Shown: positions 28,198 through 38,119, counted from the first letter of the stretch. The stretch: 64,000 nt of DNA from Streptomyces griseiscabiei (GCF_020010925.1 NZ_JAGJBZ010000003.1:682001-746000); one strand, 5' to 3'. The notes: a model not told the origin generated them from the sequence alone. A program made the numbers and translations.

Positions 28198-29478
28198 ATG
28201 AGTGCCGTGGATGCCGTGCGCGACGCGTATGACGTGCAGTTTGTCGGGGAAGCCGGGGACGGGGGCGGTTCGGGGCGCGCGGAGGAGGCGCGCGCCGGGG
28301 CGGCCGTGCCCCGTTTCGCCGAGCGGGTCACCGCCGTCGGAGGTTCCCCCGTACGGGACATCCTCGCCGTCACCTCGCGTCCCGAAGTCGTCAACTTCGC
28401 GGGGGGATTGCCCGCTCCGGAGCTGTTCGACGCGGAGGGGATAGCGGCCGCCTACCGCGATGTGCTCGCCGAGTCCGCGGGGCGCGCCCTGCAGTACGCC
28501 ACGACCGAGGGCGAGCCGGTCCTCCGGGCGGCGCTCGCGGCGCGGTACGGGGCGCGCGGGCTGGGGACCGGCGCGGACGACGTGCTCGTCACCACCGGAT
28601 CGCAACAGGCGCTGTCGCTGCTCGCCACCGCGCTGCTGGAGCCGGGGGACGTCGTCCTCGTCGAGGACCCCTGCTATCTGGCGGCGCTCCAGGCGTTCCG
28701 GTTCGCGGGCGCGCGGGTGGTGGCCGTGCCGGGCGACGGGGACGGGGTGGACCCGGCGGCGCTGGAGGAACTGGTGGTACGGCACCGGCCCAAGCTCTTC
28801 TACACCGTGCCCACCTTCCAGAACCCGACCGGGCGCACGCTCCCCGCCGAGCGGCGGGCGGCCGTCGCCTCCGTCGCCGCCCGGCGCGGACTGTGGGTCG
28901 TCGAGGACGACCCGTACGGCGAACTCCGCTTCGAGGGCGACCGGGTTCCGTGGATCGCCTCGTACCCGGGGGCCGGGGACCGTACGGTGCTGCTGGGTTC
29001 CTTCTCCAAGGTGATGGCCCCCGGGATGCGGCTCGGCTGGCTGCGCGCGCCGACGGGGCTGCGCCGGGCGTGCGCGGTCGCCAAGCAGGCGGCCGATCTG
29101 CACACCCCGACCGTCAACCAGCTCGCCGCGGCGCGCTATCTGGCCGACCGGGACCTGGACGCCCACGTCGCCCGGGTCGCCGCCGCCTACCGGGAGCGCC
29201 GCGACGCCATGCTCGACGGCCTCGCCGCTGCCCTCCCGGAGGGCTCCTCCTGGAACCGCCCCGAAGGCGGCATGTTCCTCTGGGCCCGCCTCCCCTCCTC
29301 CTACGACACCACCGCCCTGCTCCCGCGCGTGGTCGAGCAGGACGTGGCGTACGTCCCCGGTGCGCCCTTCTACGCCGGGGAGCCGGACCGGTCGACGCTG
29401 CGGCTGTGCTTCGTGACCCAGACGCCGGAGGAGATCCGGGAGGGGCTGCGGAGGCTGGGGGCGGGGCTGCGGGGGTGA
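28198..29478 (+). CDS. PLP-dependent aminotransferase, class I/II (LysN/2-aminoadipate type)
   Basis: A 426-residue fold-type I enzyme. Visible blocks are VNFAGGLPAPELF, LQYATTEGEPVLRAAL, TTGSQQALSLLA, YTVPTFQNPTGRTLP with the Asn/Pro that contact PLP, VEDDPYGELRF (Asp binding the pyridine), and the Schiff-base Lys in GSFSKVMAPGMRLGW, then RLCFVT with the substrate Arg. This is the set seen in 2-aminoadipate and related multi-substrate aminotransferases. Unlike MocR proteins it has no GntR domain, but about 50 extra N-terminal residues precede the fold. ATG 28198 has GAAGGAG 7 bases upstream. Confidence 0.88.
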   Translation: MSAVDAVRDAYDVQFVGEAGDGGGSGRAEEARAGAAVPRFAERVTAVGGSPVRDILAVTSRPEVVNFAGGLPAPELFDAEGIAAAYRDVLAESAGRALQYATTEGEPVLRAALAARYGARGLGTGADDVLVTTGSQQALSLLATALLEPGDVVLVEDPCYLAALQAFRFAGARVVAVPGDGDGVDPAALEELVVRHRPKLFYTVPTFQNPTGRTLPAERRAAVASVAARRGLWVVEDDPYGELRFEGDRVPWIASYPGAGDRTVLLGSFSKVMAPGMRLGWLRAPTGLRRACAVAKQAADLHTPTVNQLAAARYLADRDLDAHVARVAAAYRERRDAMLDGLAAALPEGSSWNRPEGGMFLWARLPSSYDTTALLPRVVEQDVAYVPGAPFYAGEPDRSTLRLCFVTQTPEEIREGLRRLGAGLRG

Positions 29479-29515
29479 GGTCCCTGGGGCTGGGGCTGCG
29501 GCTCTCGGCGGAGTC

Positions 29516-30325
29516 TCAGTCCCACCAGAAGGACCAGGTCGGCTCCCCGATGAGCGTGCGGGCGTAGGCGGCGCGGGTGCCGTCGGCCGTGCCCTGCCAG
29601 ATGTTGTCGGGGCAGAAGGCGAAGTGCTCGGCGGCGACGGCCTCGGCCTCGGTCTCGGTGGTGGGCGGGGCGGCGACCGACAGGACGAGCTGGTCGAAGG
29701 TGAGGGCGACGACGCGTATGCCGAAGCGGTCCTCCCAGGAGCGCAGCACCGCGCAGAGCCTCGCCACGTCGTTCTCGTGGTTCAGCGGGCCGGTCCAGCC
29801 GATGGCCGCCGGGATGTCGGCGCTGCGGCGGGCGGGGACCAGGGCGAGGCGGGGGGCCTCCAGCCGGGCGGGGTCCTTCACCAGGGCGTCGGCGGTGTCG
29901 GCGGCGAGGGTGTCGGGATCGGGGGCCGGTGCCGAGGCGGGGGCGGACGGTTCGGTGAGACCCGGCCAGTCCTCGTCGTCGGCGGTCGCGCAGCCGTCCC
30001 AGAACTCGGCGAGGACCTCGTCGGCGTCGTGGTCACCGGGGTAGGACATCTCGCCGGGCATCAACTCCCAGCCCTCCGGCCCGCCCTGACGGCCGCCCGT
30101 GTCCAGCAGCACCGGGAGGAGGCCGGCCGTACGGCGTGCGGGATCGACGGCGGCCCAGGCACCCGGCACGGCCGGTTCGTCCGCGCACCACAGCAGCGGC
30201 TCGTACCACGGCCCCTCGTCGGTCGCGTCGATCAGCCGCCCCTGCGGAAGCGGGAGTTCAAGCCCGAGCACACGCCCGCTCGGGTCGGCCGCCAGCTGGG
30301 GCAGCGGGTTGGGAAGTGTCGCCAT
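29516..30325 (-). CDS. DUF4253 domain protein
   Basis: A 269-residue cytosolic protein. The C-terminal third carries the DUF4253 pattern: RLALVPARRSADIPAAIGWT, NHENDVARLCAVLRSWEDRF, GIRVVALTFDQLVLSVA and FCPDNIWQG, ending in PTWSFWWD. The function is unknown. The N-terminal half is Ala/Pro-rich and acidic. The ATG at 30325 fits the family start; an upstream GTG at 30349 is possible and neither has a strong ribosome binding site. It lies downstream of argS on the same strand but beyond a terminator. Confidence 0.75.
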   Translation of the reverse strand: MATLPNPLPQLAADPSGRVLGLELPLPQGRLIDATDEGPWYEPLLWCADEPAVPGAWAAVDPARRTAGLLPVLLDTGGRQGGPEGWELMPGEMSYPGDHDADEVLAEFWDGCATADDEDWPGLTEPSAPASAPAPDPDTLAADTADALVKDPARLEAPRLALVPARRSADIPAAIGWTGPLNHENDVARLCAVLRSWEDRFGIRVVALTFDQLVLSVAAPPTTETEAEAVAAEHFAFCPDNIWQGTADGTRAAYARTLIGEPTWSFWWD

Positions 30326-30356
30326 GGAGGTGACTGTAGGGGGCGGCACTGACAGC

Positions 30357-30389
30357 GGCCCGTCCCGCAGGGGGCCTGCGGGACGGGCC
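30357..30389 (-). terminator. argS terminator
   Basis: A 14-bp stem (30357-30370 with 30376-30389; GGCCCGTCCCGCAG and complement) lies 22 bases after the argS stop on the minus strand. It ends argS before the DUF4253 gene. Confidence 0.75.
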
Positions 30390-30410
30390 GGTCGTTGGGC
30401 CGGACACGGC

Positions 30411-32195
30411 CTAGAGCTTCTCGGGCGTCCTGATGCCCAGCAGGCCCATGCCCCGGTGCAGGGTGCGGGCCGTCAGGTCGACCAGGAACAGGCGGTTCTC
30501 CACCTGCGCCGGGGTCTCGGCCTTCAGGACCGGGCACTGGTCGTAGAACGTGGTCAGCAGGGTCGCCAGCTTGAAGAGGTACGCGGCCAGCTTGTGCGGC
30601 TCGTACGACTCGGCTACCTCGGCCACGGTCTCCCCGAACTGGTCCAGGTGCAGGCCCAACGCGCGCTCGGCCGGGGCCAGTTCCAGCTCGGGGTGGGCGG
30701 CCGGAGCGGTGTCGCCCGCCTTGCGGAGGATCGACTGGATACGGGCGTACGCGTACTGGAGGTAGACGGAGGTGTCGCCGTTCAGCGAGACCATCTGGTC
30801 CAGGTCGAACTTGTAGTCCCGTACGGCGGAGGTCGACAGGTCGGCGTACTTCACCGCGCCGATGCCGACGTACCGGCCGTTCTCGACGATCTCGTCCTCG
30901 GTCAGGCCGACCTTCTCGGCCTTCTCCCGGACCACCGCCGTGGCGCGGTCGATCGCCTCGTCCAGCAGGTCGACCAGCCGGACCGTCTCGCCCTCACGGG
31001 TCTTGAACGGCTTGCCGTCCTTGCCGAGAACCGTGCCGAAGGCCAGCTGGAACGCCTTGACGTCCTCGTCGTTCAGCCAGCCCGCCCGGCGCGCGGTCTC
31101 GAAGACCATCTTGAAGTGCAGGGACTGACGGGCGTCCACGACATAGAGGAGGGAGTTCGCCTTCAGGTGGAAGACGCGGTCCCGGATCGCGGAGAGGTCG
31201 GTGGCCGCGTAGCCGTAGCCGCCGTCCGACTTCTGCACGATCAGCGGGACCGGGTTGCCGTCCGGGCCCTTGACGTCGTCGAAGAACACGCACAGGGCGC
31301 CCTCCGAGCGGACGGCCACCCCCTGCTCCTCCAGGAGGCGGCAGGTCTCCGCGAGCATGTCGTTGTAACCCGACTCGCCGACGATGTCCGGGTCCCGGAT
31401 CTCCATGTCGAGCTTCTCGAAGACGGAGAAGAAGTAGATCTTCGACTCGTCGACGAACTTCTGCCACGCCGCCAGCGTCGCCGGGTCGCCCGCCTGGAGG
31501 TCGACGACCCTGCGGCGGGCCCGCGTCTTGAACTCCTCGTCGGAGTCGAAGAGCTTCCTCGCCGTCTTGTACAGCCGGTCCAGGTTCGACATCGCGGCCT
31601 CGCCGGAGGCCTGGAGGTCGTCGTCGGACCCCTTGTGGTCCAGCTCGTGCGGGTGCTCGTCCAGATACTGGATGAGCATGCCGAACTGGGTGCCCCAGTC
31701 GCCGATGTGGTGCCTGCGGACCACGTTCTCGCCGGTGAACTCCAGGATCTGGACGACCGCGTCACCGATCACGGCGGAGCGGAGGTGGCCGACGTGCATC
31801 TCCTTCGCCACGTTCGGCTGGGCGTAGTCGATGACCGTCGTGCCGGGGTGCTCCGCCGTGGGGACGCCGAGACGGGCGTCCGTGTCCGTGTAGCGCGCCG
31901 CGAGGTTCTCGGTGATCGCCCGGTCGGTGAGCGTGATGTTCAGGAAGCCGGGGCCGGAGACCTCGATCTCCTTGATCAGCTCGCCGGACTCCACCCGGGC
32001 GACGACCTGGGTGGCCAGCTCCCTCGGGTTCGCCTTCGCCTTCTTCGCGAGGGCGAGGATCCCGTTCGCCTGGTAGTCCGCCCGGTCGCTGCGTCGCAGC
32101 AGCGGGTCGACTCCGTCGGCTTCCGGGAGGGCGGAGGCGAGGGCGGCGGTGAGGCGCGACTCGACGGAGGCGGTGAGGGACGTGACCGGGGCCAT
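30411..32195 (-). CDS. argS: Arginyl-tRNA synthetase
   Basis: A 594-residue class I synthetase that charges tRNA-Arg. An N-terminal tRNA-binding domain (Add-1, about 1-115) is followed by the catalytic Rossmann fold. There [17 protein letters not shown] is the HIGH region (His-Val-Gly-His), with [13 protein letters not shown] and [12 protein letters not shown]. The KMSKS loop appears in degenerate form around [18 protein letters not shown], as is usual in ArgRS. The C-terminal DALR domain ([34 protein letters not shown]) closes it. Divergent from lysS, as in S. coelicolor. Confidence 0.97.
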   Translation of the reverse strand: MAPVTSLTASVESRLTAALASALPEADGVDPLLRRSDRADYQANGILALAKKAKANPRELATQVVARVESGELIKEIEVSGPGFLNITLTDRAITENLAARYTDTDARLGVPTAEHPGTTVIDYAQPNVAKEMHVGHLRSAVIGDAVVQILEFTGENVVRRHHIGDWGTQFGMLIQYLDEHPHELDHKGSDDDLQASGEAAMSNLDRLYKTARKLFDSDEEFKTRARRRVVDLQAGDPATLAAWQKFVDESKIYFFSVFEKLDMEIRDPDIVGESGYNDMLAETCRLLEEQGVAVRSEGALCVFFDDVKGPDGNPVPLIVQKSDGGYGYAATDLSAIRDRVFHLKANSLLYVVDARQSLHFKMVFETARRAGWLNDEDVKAFQLAFGTVLGKDGKPFKTREGETVRLVDLLDEAIDRATAVVREKAEKVGLTEDEIVENGRYVGIGAVKYADLSTSAVRDYKFDLDQMVSLNGDTSVYLQYAYARIQSILRKAGDTAPAAHPELELAPAERALGLHLDQFGETVAEVAESYEPHKLAAYLFKLATLLTTFYDQCPVLKAETPAQVENRLFLVDLTARTLHRGMGLLGIRTPEKL

Positions 32196-32310
32196 CAGGG
32201 GGAGCCGTTCTCCTCGGGGTACGGATGGATGTCGTTCAGTATCCCACGGGGGGTAAAGGGGTTTTCTTGCGGCGAGTGGGGGTGGCTTCCGGGGTGGGGG
32301 GCGGGGTTCG

Positions 32311-32466
32311 TGGGTGGGTGCGGGGTCCGGTGGGGCTTCTCGCGCAGTTCCCCGCGCCCCTTAGAAGACCAGGCCCCTGCGGGCCTGAAAAGCAGCGGGC
32401 GCAGCCCCTGCTTTTCAGGGGCGCGGGGAACTGCGCGACCAACCCCCACCGGACCCGCACCCGCCA
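32311..32466. repeat. Dispersed repeat, copy C (full inverted repeat)
   Basis: The left arm 32311-32360 (TGGGTGGGTGCGGGGTCCGG, TGGGGCTTCTCGCGCAG, TTCCCCGCGCCCC) is complementary to the right arm 32418-32466. The 57-base centre is itself palindromic (AGGCCC, CCTGAAAAGCAG, CTGCTTTTCAGG). It lies in the 392-base gap between divergent argS and lysS; the rest of that gap holds the two promoters and no gene. Compare copy E at 54,031. Confidence 0.85.
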
Positions 32467-32587
32467 CACAGACCCGCTCCCCGAGTTATTAGGCGCCCGG
32501 TTCGACCCGCGGAGTGAAAGGCTGGGAGAATGGCCCGGCCGCCGGGACCGTAACCGACGGCCATGGAAACTTCAGGAAAAAGAGGAC

Positions 32588-34330
32588 GTGCCGATCGTGG
32601 CTCAGAGCACCGAGACCACCGACTGGGTCTCCCGTTTCGCGGATGAGGTCATCGAGGAGTCGGAGCGTCGGGCCCCGGGCAAACCGGTCGTCGTCGCGTC
32701 CGGCCTCTCCCCGTCCGGCCCGATCCACCTCGGCAACCTCCGCGAGGTCATGACCCCGCACCTGGTCGCCGACGAGATCCGCCGCCGCGGCCACGAGGTC
32801 CGGCACCTGATCTCCTGGGACGACTACGACCGCTTCCGCAAGGTCCCGAACGACATCGACGGCGTCGACGGCACCTGGGCCGAGCACATCGGCAAGCCGC
32901 TGACCTCGGTCCCCGCCCCCGCCGGCTCCGCCCACCCCAACTGGTCCGAGCACTTCAAGGCGGCGATGGTCGACGCGCTCGCCGAGATGGGCGTGGAGTT
33001 CGACGGGATCAGCCAGACCGAGCAGTACACCACCGGCGTGTACCGCGAGCAGATCCTGCACGCGATGAAGCACCGGGGTGACATCGACGCGATCCTCGAC
33101 CGGTACCGCACCAAGAAGGGACCGGCGAAGAAGCAGTCGCAGAAGCCGGTGGACGAGGCCGAGCTGGAGGCCGCCGAGGGCTCCGGCGCCGCCGGGGAGG
33201 ACGACGGCAGCTCCGGCACCGCCGGGTACTTCCCGTACAAGCCCTACTGCGGGGGCTGCGGCAAGGACCTCACCACCGTCACCGCCTACGACGACGACAC
33301 CACCGAGCTGACGTACACCTGCACCGCCTGCGGCTTCTCCGAGACCGTCGCGCTGAACGAGTTCAACCGCGGCAAGCTCGTCTGGAAGGTCGACTGGCCG
33401 ATGCGGTGGGCGTACGAGGGCGTCGTCTTCGAGCCGAGCGGGGTCGACCACTCCTCGCCGGGCTCGTCGTTCCAGGTCGGCGGGCAGATCGTCGGGATCT
33501 TCGGCGGCAGGCAGCCCATCGGGCCGATGTACGCCTTCGTCGGCATCTCCGGCATGGCCAAGATGTCGTCGTCCAAGGGCGGTGTGCCGACGCCCGGCGA
33601 CGCGCTGAAGATCATGGAGCCGCAGCTGCTGCGCTGGCTCTACGCCCGCCGCCGGCCCAACCAGTCCTTCAAGATCGCCTTCGACCAGGAGATCCAGCGG
33701 CTCTACGACGAGTGGGACAAGCTCGACGCCAAGGTCACGGATGGCTCAGCGCTGCCCGCCGATGTCGCCGCGCACTCCCGCGCGGTGCGCACGGCCGCCG
33801 GTGAGCTGCCGCGCACGGCCCGCCCGATGCCGTACCGGACCCTCGCGTCCGTCGCCGACATCACCGCGGGCGCCGAGGCCCAGACGCTGCGCATCCTCAG
33901 CGAACTCGACCCCACCGACCCGCTGTCCGGCCTCGACGAGGTACGGCCGCGGCTCGACAAGGCCGAGGCCTGGATCAACACGCAGGTCCCCGCCGACCAG
34001 CGGACCGTCGTGCGCGAGGAGGCCGACGCCGAGCTGCTGAAGTCCCTCGACGAGGCGTCCCTGCAGTCGCTGCGGCTGCTGCTCGACGGCCTCGCCGAGC
34101 ACTGGTCGCTGGACGGGCTGACGCATCTCGTCTACGGCGTGCCCAAGGTGCAGGCCGGCTTCTCGGCGGACGCCACGCCCAAGGAGCTGCCGGCGGAGAT
34201 CAAGACGGCCCAGCGGTCGTTCTTCGCGCTGCTCTACCACCTGCTCGTCGGGCGGGACACCGGGCCGCGGCTGCCCACGCTGCTGCTCGCGGTGGGGCAG
34301 GAGCGGGTGCGGGCCCTGCTCGGGGAGTAG
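32588..34330 (+). CDS. lysS: Lysyl-tRNA synthetase, class I
   Basis: A 580-residue class I LysRS, the archaeal type rather than the class II enzyme of most bacteria. The HIGH motif appears as SGPIHLGNLRE and KMSKS as MAKMSSSKG. A zinc-ribbon-like four-Cys module (YCGGCGKDL, YTCTACGF) interrupts the catalytic domain, and a C-terminal helical anticodon domain follows. The first choice is the GTG at 32588 (Met-Pro-Ile-Val-Ala-Gln); a GTG at 32597 is equally spaced from AGAGGA. Class I and class II LysRS often coexist in streptomycetes. A strong terminator follows. Confidence 0.95.
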   Translation: MPIVAQSTETTDWVSRFADEVIEESERRAPGKPVVVASGLSPSGPIHLGNLREVMTPHLVADEIRRRGHEVRHLISWDDYDRFRKVPNDIDGVDGTWAEHIGKPLTSVPAPAGSAHPNWSEHFKAAMVDALAEMGVEFDGISQTEQYTTGVYREQILHAMKHRGDIDAILDRYRTKKGPAKKQSQKPVDEAELEAAEGSGAAGEDDGSSGTAGYFPYKPYCGGCGKDLTTVTAYDDDTTELTYTCTACGFSETVALNEFNRGKLVWKVDWPMRWAYEGVVFEPSGVDHSSPGSSFQVGGQIVGIFGGRQPIGPMYAFVGISGMAKMSSSKGGVPTPGDALKIMEPQLLRWLYARRRPNQSFKIAFDQEIQRLYDEWDKLDAKVTDGSALPADVAAHSRAVRTAAGELPRTARPMPYRTLASVADITAGAEAQTLRILSELDPTDPLSGLDEVRPRLDKAEAWINTQVPADQRTVVREEADAELLKSLDEASLQSLRLLLDGLAEHWSLDGLTHLVYGVPKVQAGFSADATPKELPAEIKTAQRSFFALLYHLLVGRDTGPRLPTLLLAVGQERVRALLGE

Positions 34331-34342
34331 TCCGGCGGAGTT

Positions 34343-34388
34343 CATGAGGAGGGGGCGCCCGGTTTCCACCGGGCGCCCCCTCCTCATG
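34343..34388. terminator. Bidirectional terminator after lysS
   Basis: A perfect 21-bp stem (34343-34363 with 34368-34388) starts CATGAGGAGGGGGCGCCC and closes on TTCC. It lies between convergent lysS and the DUF2637 gene. Confidence 0.9.
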
Positions 34389-34419
34389 CGCGGGTGCGAC
34401 GACATGACCTGGGTGAGAC

Positions 34420-35877
34420 CTAGGCGATGTGCTCGTCCGTCAGTTCCGCGTTGAGGCGGTTGGAGAAGCGGTTCACCATGCGCTTGGCCTCGGCCTCTTC
34501 GAGGGCGACGCCGTACGTCGCCTCTATGTCGGCGATGAGCGCGCGGGGGGTGGGGGCGCCGTTGCCGCCCTTGGTGTTCTCCCGGAAGACCTGGTAGTAG
34601 TCCTCCTCCGTCGGCTCCGGGGCGCCGCCGCCGTCGCCGAGTTCACGGGTGCGGCCCGGGCCGGCCGGGATGGGGAAGCTGCCGGTCTCCTCCGGGGAGG
34701 GTTCCCGCGGCTGGAGGTCCGGTCCCTGCGCCTGGAAGTCGGGGGCCTCGAACTGCTGCTGCCGGTAGCGCGGGTCGCGGGGGTCCGGCTCGAAGCGGCG
34801 GTACTGCTGCTCCGCCTCGTACCGCTGGTCCGCCGCGTATCGCTGGTCCGCCGTGTACTGCTCCGGGTCCTGGTCCTCGTACCACTCGCCGTACTGTTCC
34901 TCAGGCTCGTACGACGGGTCGTAGCCGCCCTGGTAGGGGACCTCCATGGGGTGGCGGGCGTGCAGCCAGGGGCTTTCCTCCGGGGTGGGGACTTCGCCCT
35001 GCGGGGTCTGCTCCCGATGCTGCCCGGTGTGCTCCGGCTGCTGCCGGGTGGGGGTGCTCTCCAGCTGGGGGCGCTGCTCGCCGGGAGGTGCCGCTCGCTG
35101 CGGGACGGGCGCCGCCCCGGCGGCACGGTCGCCCGCGGCCGGGGAGACGTCGGCCTCGACCTGTGCCACCGGCGGCAGTACCGCCGGTTCGATGCCCGCC
35201 GCGGCCAGGCCCGCCGGGGCCGTCTCCGCGAGGGGGACGCCGTAGCGGGCCAGGCGCAGCGGCATCAGGGATTCGACGGGGGCCTTGCGGCGCCAGGCGC
35301 GGCCGAAGCGGGAGCGGAGGCGGGCCTGGTAGACGAGACGTTCCTGCTCCAGCTTGATGACCTGCTCGTAGGAGCGCAGCTCCCAGAGCTTCATCCGGCG
35401 CCAGAGGAGGAACGTGGGCAGGGGGGAGAGCAGCCAGCGGGTGAGGCGGACGCCCTCCATGTGCTTGTCGGCGGTGATGTCGGCGATCCGGCCGACCGCG
35501 TGCCGGGCCGCCTCGACCGAGACGACGAACAGGATCGGGATCACCGAGTGCATGCCCACGCCGAGCGGGTCCGGCCAGGCCGCCGCGCCGTTGAACGCGA
35601 TCGTCGCCGCCGTCAGCAGCCACGCCGTCTGGCGGAGCAGCGGGAAGGGGATACGGATCCAGGTCAGGAGGAGGTCCAGGGCCAGCAGGACGCAGATGCC
35701 CGCGTCGATGCCGATCGGGAAGACGTAGGAGAAGTTCCCGAAGCCCTTCTGGACGGCGAGCTCCCGTACCGCCGCGTAGGAACCCGCGAAGCCGATCCCG
35801 GCGATGATGACGGCGCCGAACACGACCACGCCGATGAGAACGCGGTGCATTCGAGTCAGCTGCATTGGCGCGGCCAC
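34420..35877 (-). CDS. DUF2637 membrane protein with long acidic tail
   Basis: A 485-residue protein. The N-terminal DUF2637 module (about residues 8-140) has four hydrophobic helices (VLIGVVVFGAVIIAGIGFAG, VFPIGIDAGICVLLALDLLL, LLTAATIAFNGAAAW, VIPILFVVSVEAARHAVG), as in SpdA/transfer-related and chromosomal Streptomyces proteins. The rest is cytoplasmic: a basic helix, then a Gln/Glu/Tyr/Pro-rich low-complexity stretch, and a final helical domain with YGVALEEAEAKRMVNRF. The function is unknown; a role in DNA handling or transfer is only suggested by relatives. The GTG at 35877 is chosen for GGGGAG upstream. Confidence 0.78.
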   Translation of the reverse strand: MAAPMQLTRMHRVLIGVVVFGAVIIAGIGFAGSYAAVRELAVQKGFGNFSYVFPIGIDAGICVLLALDLLLTWIRIPFPLLRQTAWLLTAATIAFNGAAAWPDPLGVGMHSVIPILFVVSVEAARHAVGRIADITADKHMEGVRLTRWLLSPLPTFLLWRRMKLWELRSYEQVIKLEQERLVYQARLRSRFGRAWRRKAPVESLMPLRLARYGVPLAETAPAGLAAAGIEPAVLPPVAQVEADVSPAAGDRAAGAAPVPQRAAPPGEQRPQLESTPTRQQPEHTGQHREQTPQGEVPTPEESPWLHARHPMEVPYQGGYDPSYEPEEQYGEWYEDQDPEQYTADQRYAADQRYEAEQQYRRFEPDPRDPRYRQQQFEAPDFQAQGPDLQPREPSPEETGSFPIPAGPGRTRELGDGGGAPEPTEEDYYQVFRENTKGGNGAPTPRALIADIEATYGVALEEAEAKRMVNRFSNRLNAELTDEHIA

Positions 35878-36019
35878 CCGTACTCCCCTCCCCTTGCGTG
35901 TTGTTGCGCGCAACAGAGTGGCACATGTGTGCGGCGCACGGATGGCCGGATGACGTCGAGCCCGGCCCCCACGGGGACCGGGCTCGGACAAAACGCCAGG
36001 TGGAGAAGGGGAAGCGGAA

Positions 36020-37015
36020 CTACGACTTCGTCTTCCGGGTGCCGGACGTGGAGGAACCCGAGTCCGAATCGGAATCCGAGCCGCTGCCCGAGTCCGAACT
36101 CAGGTCCGAGCCCGAACCGCCGGAGGAGGACGCCTTCGTCGGGTCCGCGGACGGTGTCTTGGAGGTGTCCTTCGAGGCGCCCTCGGAGGCGCTCTTCGAC
36201 GGGGAAGCCGACGCGTCCGTACCGTCGTTGGCGTCCTCGATGGACTCGACCGCCTCCTTGGCGGCGGACTTCGCGGACTTCAGCAGCGCCGCCGGGTCCG
36301 GCGTCTTCTCGCCGGCCAGACCGGCGCCGTTGTAGTCGAGCGTGATGACCACGTTCTCCGTGCGCACCACGATCGTCTGCTGCTTGAAGGTGTCGTCGTC
36401 CTTCTTCAGGTCGTACGTGATCACCGTGGCCTGGTCGCCGGTGCCCGTCAGCGGCTCCGTCTTGACCTTCTTCGCCCCGTCCACGGCCTTCGCCGCGGTG
36501 ATCTTCGACTCGTACGCCTTGGCCGCGCGGTCCTCACCGGGGCCGTTCGCCGCGTTCGAGGCCAGCAGGTGCAGGGACACGCTCAGCCAGCGGTACTGGG
36601 AGCCGTCGACCCCGTTGTTGTCGAGGCTGATCCAGCGGCAGTCGCCGGTCACGTTCTCCTCGGCCTTGTTGATCGCCTTGCCGGACTTCACGCCCTTCGG
36701 CACCACCGACTTCAGCGTCTTGTCGGAGAACACCTCGCACGCGTCCGGCAGCGTCGCGTACTTCGCCGCGACCACCTCCGGCGTCTTGGTCTCCGACGCC
36801 GACTGGTTCAGCCCCGCCGGGGTGTCGTCACCGGAGGCGCCGTCCGAGCCGGAGTCCGACGAACAGCCGACCGCCAGCAGCATCACCGGTACGACCGCCG
36901 CGCCCGCGAGGACCCGGGAGCGGGCCGAGCGCCCGAACCGCCCGGCGCGCGCCACCTGGGGCGAACGCTCGCTGAGCGGTGACTGATGCTGGTCTGACTC
37001 TGCGGCTCGTCGCAT
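36020..37015 (-). CDS. DUF3558-type lipoprotein (1)
   Basis: A 331-residue lipoprotein. The signal peptide includes SRVLAGAAVVPVMLLAVGC with lipobox Leu-Ala-Val-Gly-Cys near residue 51; the N-region is unusually long (about 30 residues). The mature part contains DUF3558-like segments (ATLPDACEVFSDKTLKSVVP, CRWISLDNNGVDG, VVRTENVVITLDYNG) with the two conserved Cys. A Ser/Asp-rich low-complexity tail of about 70 residues ends it. The function is unknown; surface exposed. It is a paralogue of the next gene upstream and may share a transcript with the DUF2637 gene 142 bases downstream. Confidence 0.78.
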   Translation of the reverse strand: MRRAAESDQHQSPLSERSPQVARAGRFGRSARSRVLAGAAVVPVMLLAVGCSSDSGSDGASGDDTPAGLNQSASETKTPEVVAAKYATLPDACEVFSDKTLKSVVPKGVKSGKAINKAEENVTGDCRWISLDNNGVDGSQYRWLSVSLHLLASNAANGPGEDRAAKAYESKITAAKAVDGAKKVKTEPLTGTGDQATVITYDLKKDDDTFKQQTIVVRTENVVITLDYNGAGLAGEKTPDPAALLKSAKSAAKEAVESIEDANDGTDASASPSKSASEGASKDTSKTPSADPTKASSSGGSGSDLSSDSGSGSDSDSDSGSSTSGTRKTKS

Positions 37016-37152
37016 GGTTCCTTCACAGACGGGAAAACGGACAAACGGACAATCGGATCAGTGTTCCGAGAGGCCACCGTACGCGGTGATGAAGAAGTGC
37101 GGCCCTGATTCGGGTGGTTCGCGCGGACGCCCCAACCGTCCCCGAACGCCCC

Positions 37153-38043
37153 TCAGTCGTCGAACGCCTCGGCCAGCCGCTCCGCCAGATTCCGGGCCCT
37201 GTCCTGCATTTCCTCGCTGTCCGGCACCACCGTCGTGGTCGCCGGCTGCTCCTCGTACTCGACGGTCACGATCACGTTGGACGTGCGGAACACCACAGTC
37301 ACGGTCCGCTGCTTGCTCGTCCCGAGCGCGTCGTCGAGGAACGCCTCGTCGCCGAGACCGTCGAGGACGCGGGGGAGCAGGGAGGCGGGGGTGCCGGACG
37401 GGCTCGGGGAGGCGGTGGAGGAAGAGGAAGAGGAAGAGGAAGAGGAAGAGGACGCGGAGGAGCCGGTGGGTGAGGCGGAGGCGTCCGCCGACGCGGTGTC
37501 GCCCTCGTCCTCGGCGGAGGTGGCGTCGCCGGACGCCTCCGTCTCCTCGGGCTCGTCCGTGTCCTCGCTCTCCTCCTCGGAGGTGCTCGGCGTGGGCTCG
37601 GGGAGGTCGGCCGCCTCGACCTTGCCGCCGTACACCTCCTGCGCCTTGCTGTCGTCGCTGACCGCGTTGTCCCACGACACGATCCGCTCGAAGTCGACGA
37701 ACAGGTAGTGGGTGGCGTCCGTGGACTCCACCTTCCAGCGGCAGCCGGCCGTGGCGTCCGTGTCGTACGTCTGCGTGGCCTCGCCCGCGTACGCCTGCTT
37801 GCGCTGGGCCGCGTCGGGGAGCCGCTTCACGCCGGGGAGCAGGGTGTCGAGGGTGCTCTGGTCGACCGAGCCGCAGGGTTCGGGAAGCGTGTCGTAGCGG
37901 CCGGGCTGGGCGACGGTGGCCGAGGCGGTGGCCTCGCCCGGGCGGGGGTCGTCGGCCGAACCGTCGTCGCTCGATCCCGTGCACGCGGCCAGCAGTGCCG
38001 CGAGGAGCACGGCGACGCCGGGTACGTACGCCTTCCGCTGCAC
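37153..38043 (-). CDS. DUF3558-type lipoprotein (2) with poly-Ser tract
   Basis: A 296-residue lipoprotein with signal VPGVAVLLAALLAAC (lipobox Leu-Ala-Ala-Cys, Cys21). The first domain part (TLPEPCGSVDQSTLDTLLPG, CRWKVESTDATHYLFV) is separated from the second (VTVVFRTSNVIVTVEYEEQP) by about 75 acidic residues and a run of some 13 serines encoded by repeated GGAAGA-type units at 37,418-37,455. Such a simple-sequence tract can change length. The arrangement with the neighbouring paralogue suggests a tandem duplication. The start is ATG. Confidence 0.76.
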   Translation of the reverse strand: MQRKAYVPGVAVLLAALLAACTGSSDDGSADDPRPGEATASATVAQPGRYDTLPEPCGSVDQSTLDTLLPGVKRLPDAAQRKQAYAGEATQTYDTDATAGCRWKVESTDATHYLFVDFERIVSWDNAVSDDSKAQEVYGGKVEAADLPEPTPSTSEEESEDTDEPEETEASGDATSAEDEGDTASADASASPTGSSASSSSSSSSSSSSTASPSPSGTPASLLPRVLDGLGDEAFLDDALGTSKQRTVTVVFRTSNVIVTVEYEEQPATTTVVPDSEEMQDRARNLAERLAEAFDD

Positions 38044-38119
38044 GGTGGGGCTCCTCTCGACGGGGTCCCTCGGGACGCCTGCGGTGTCCTGTCCTGTGGC
38101 CTGTGCTTATTCACTTGCC

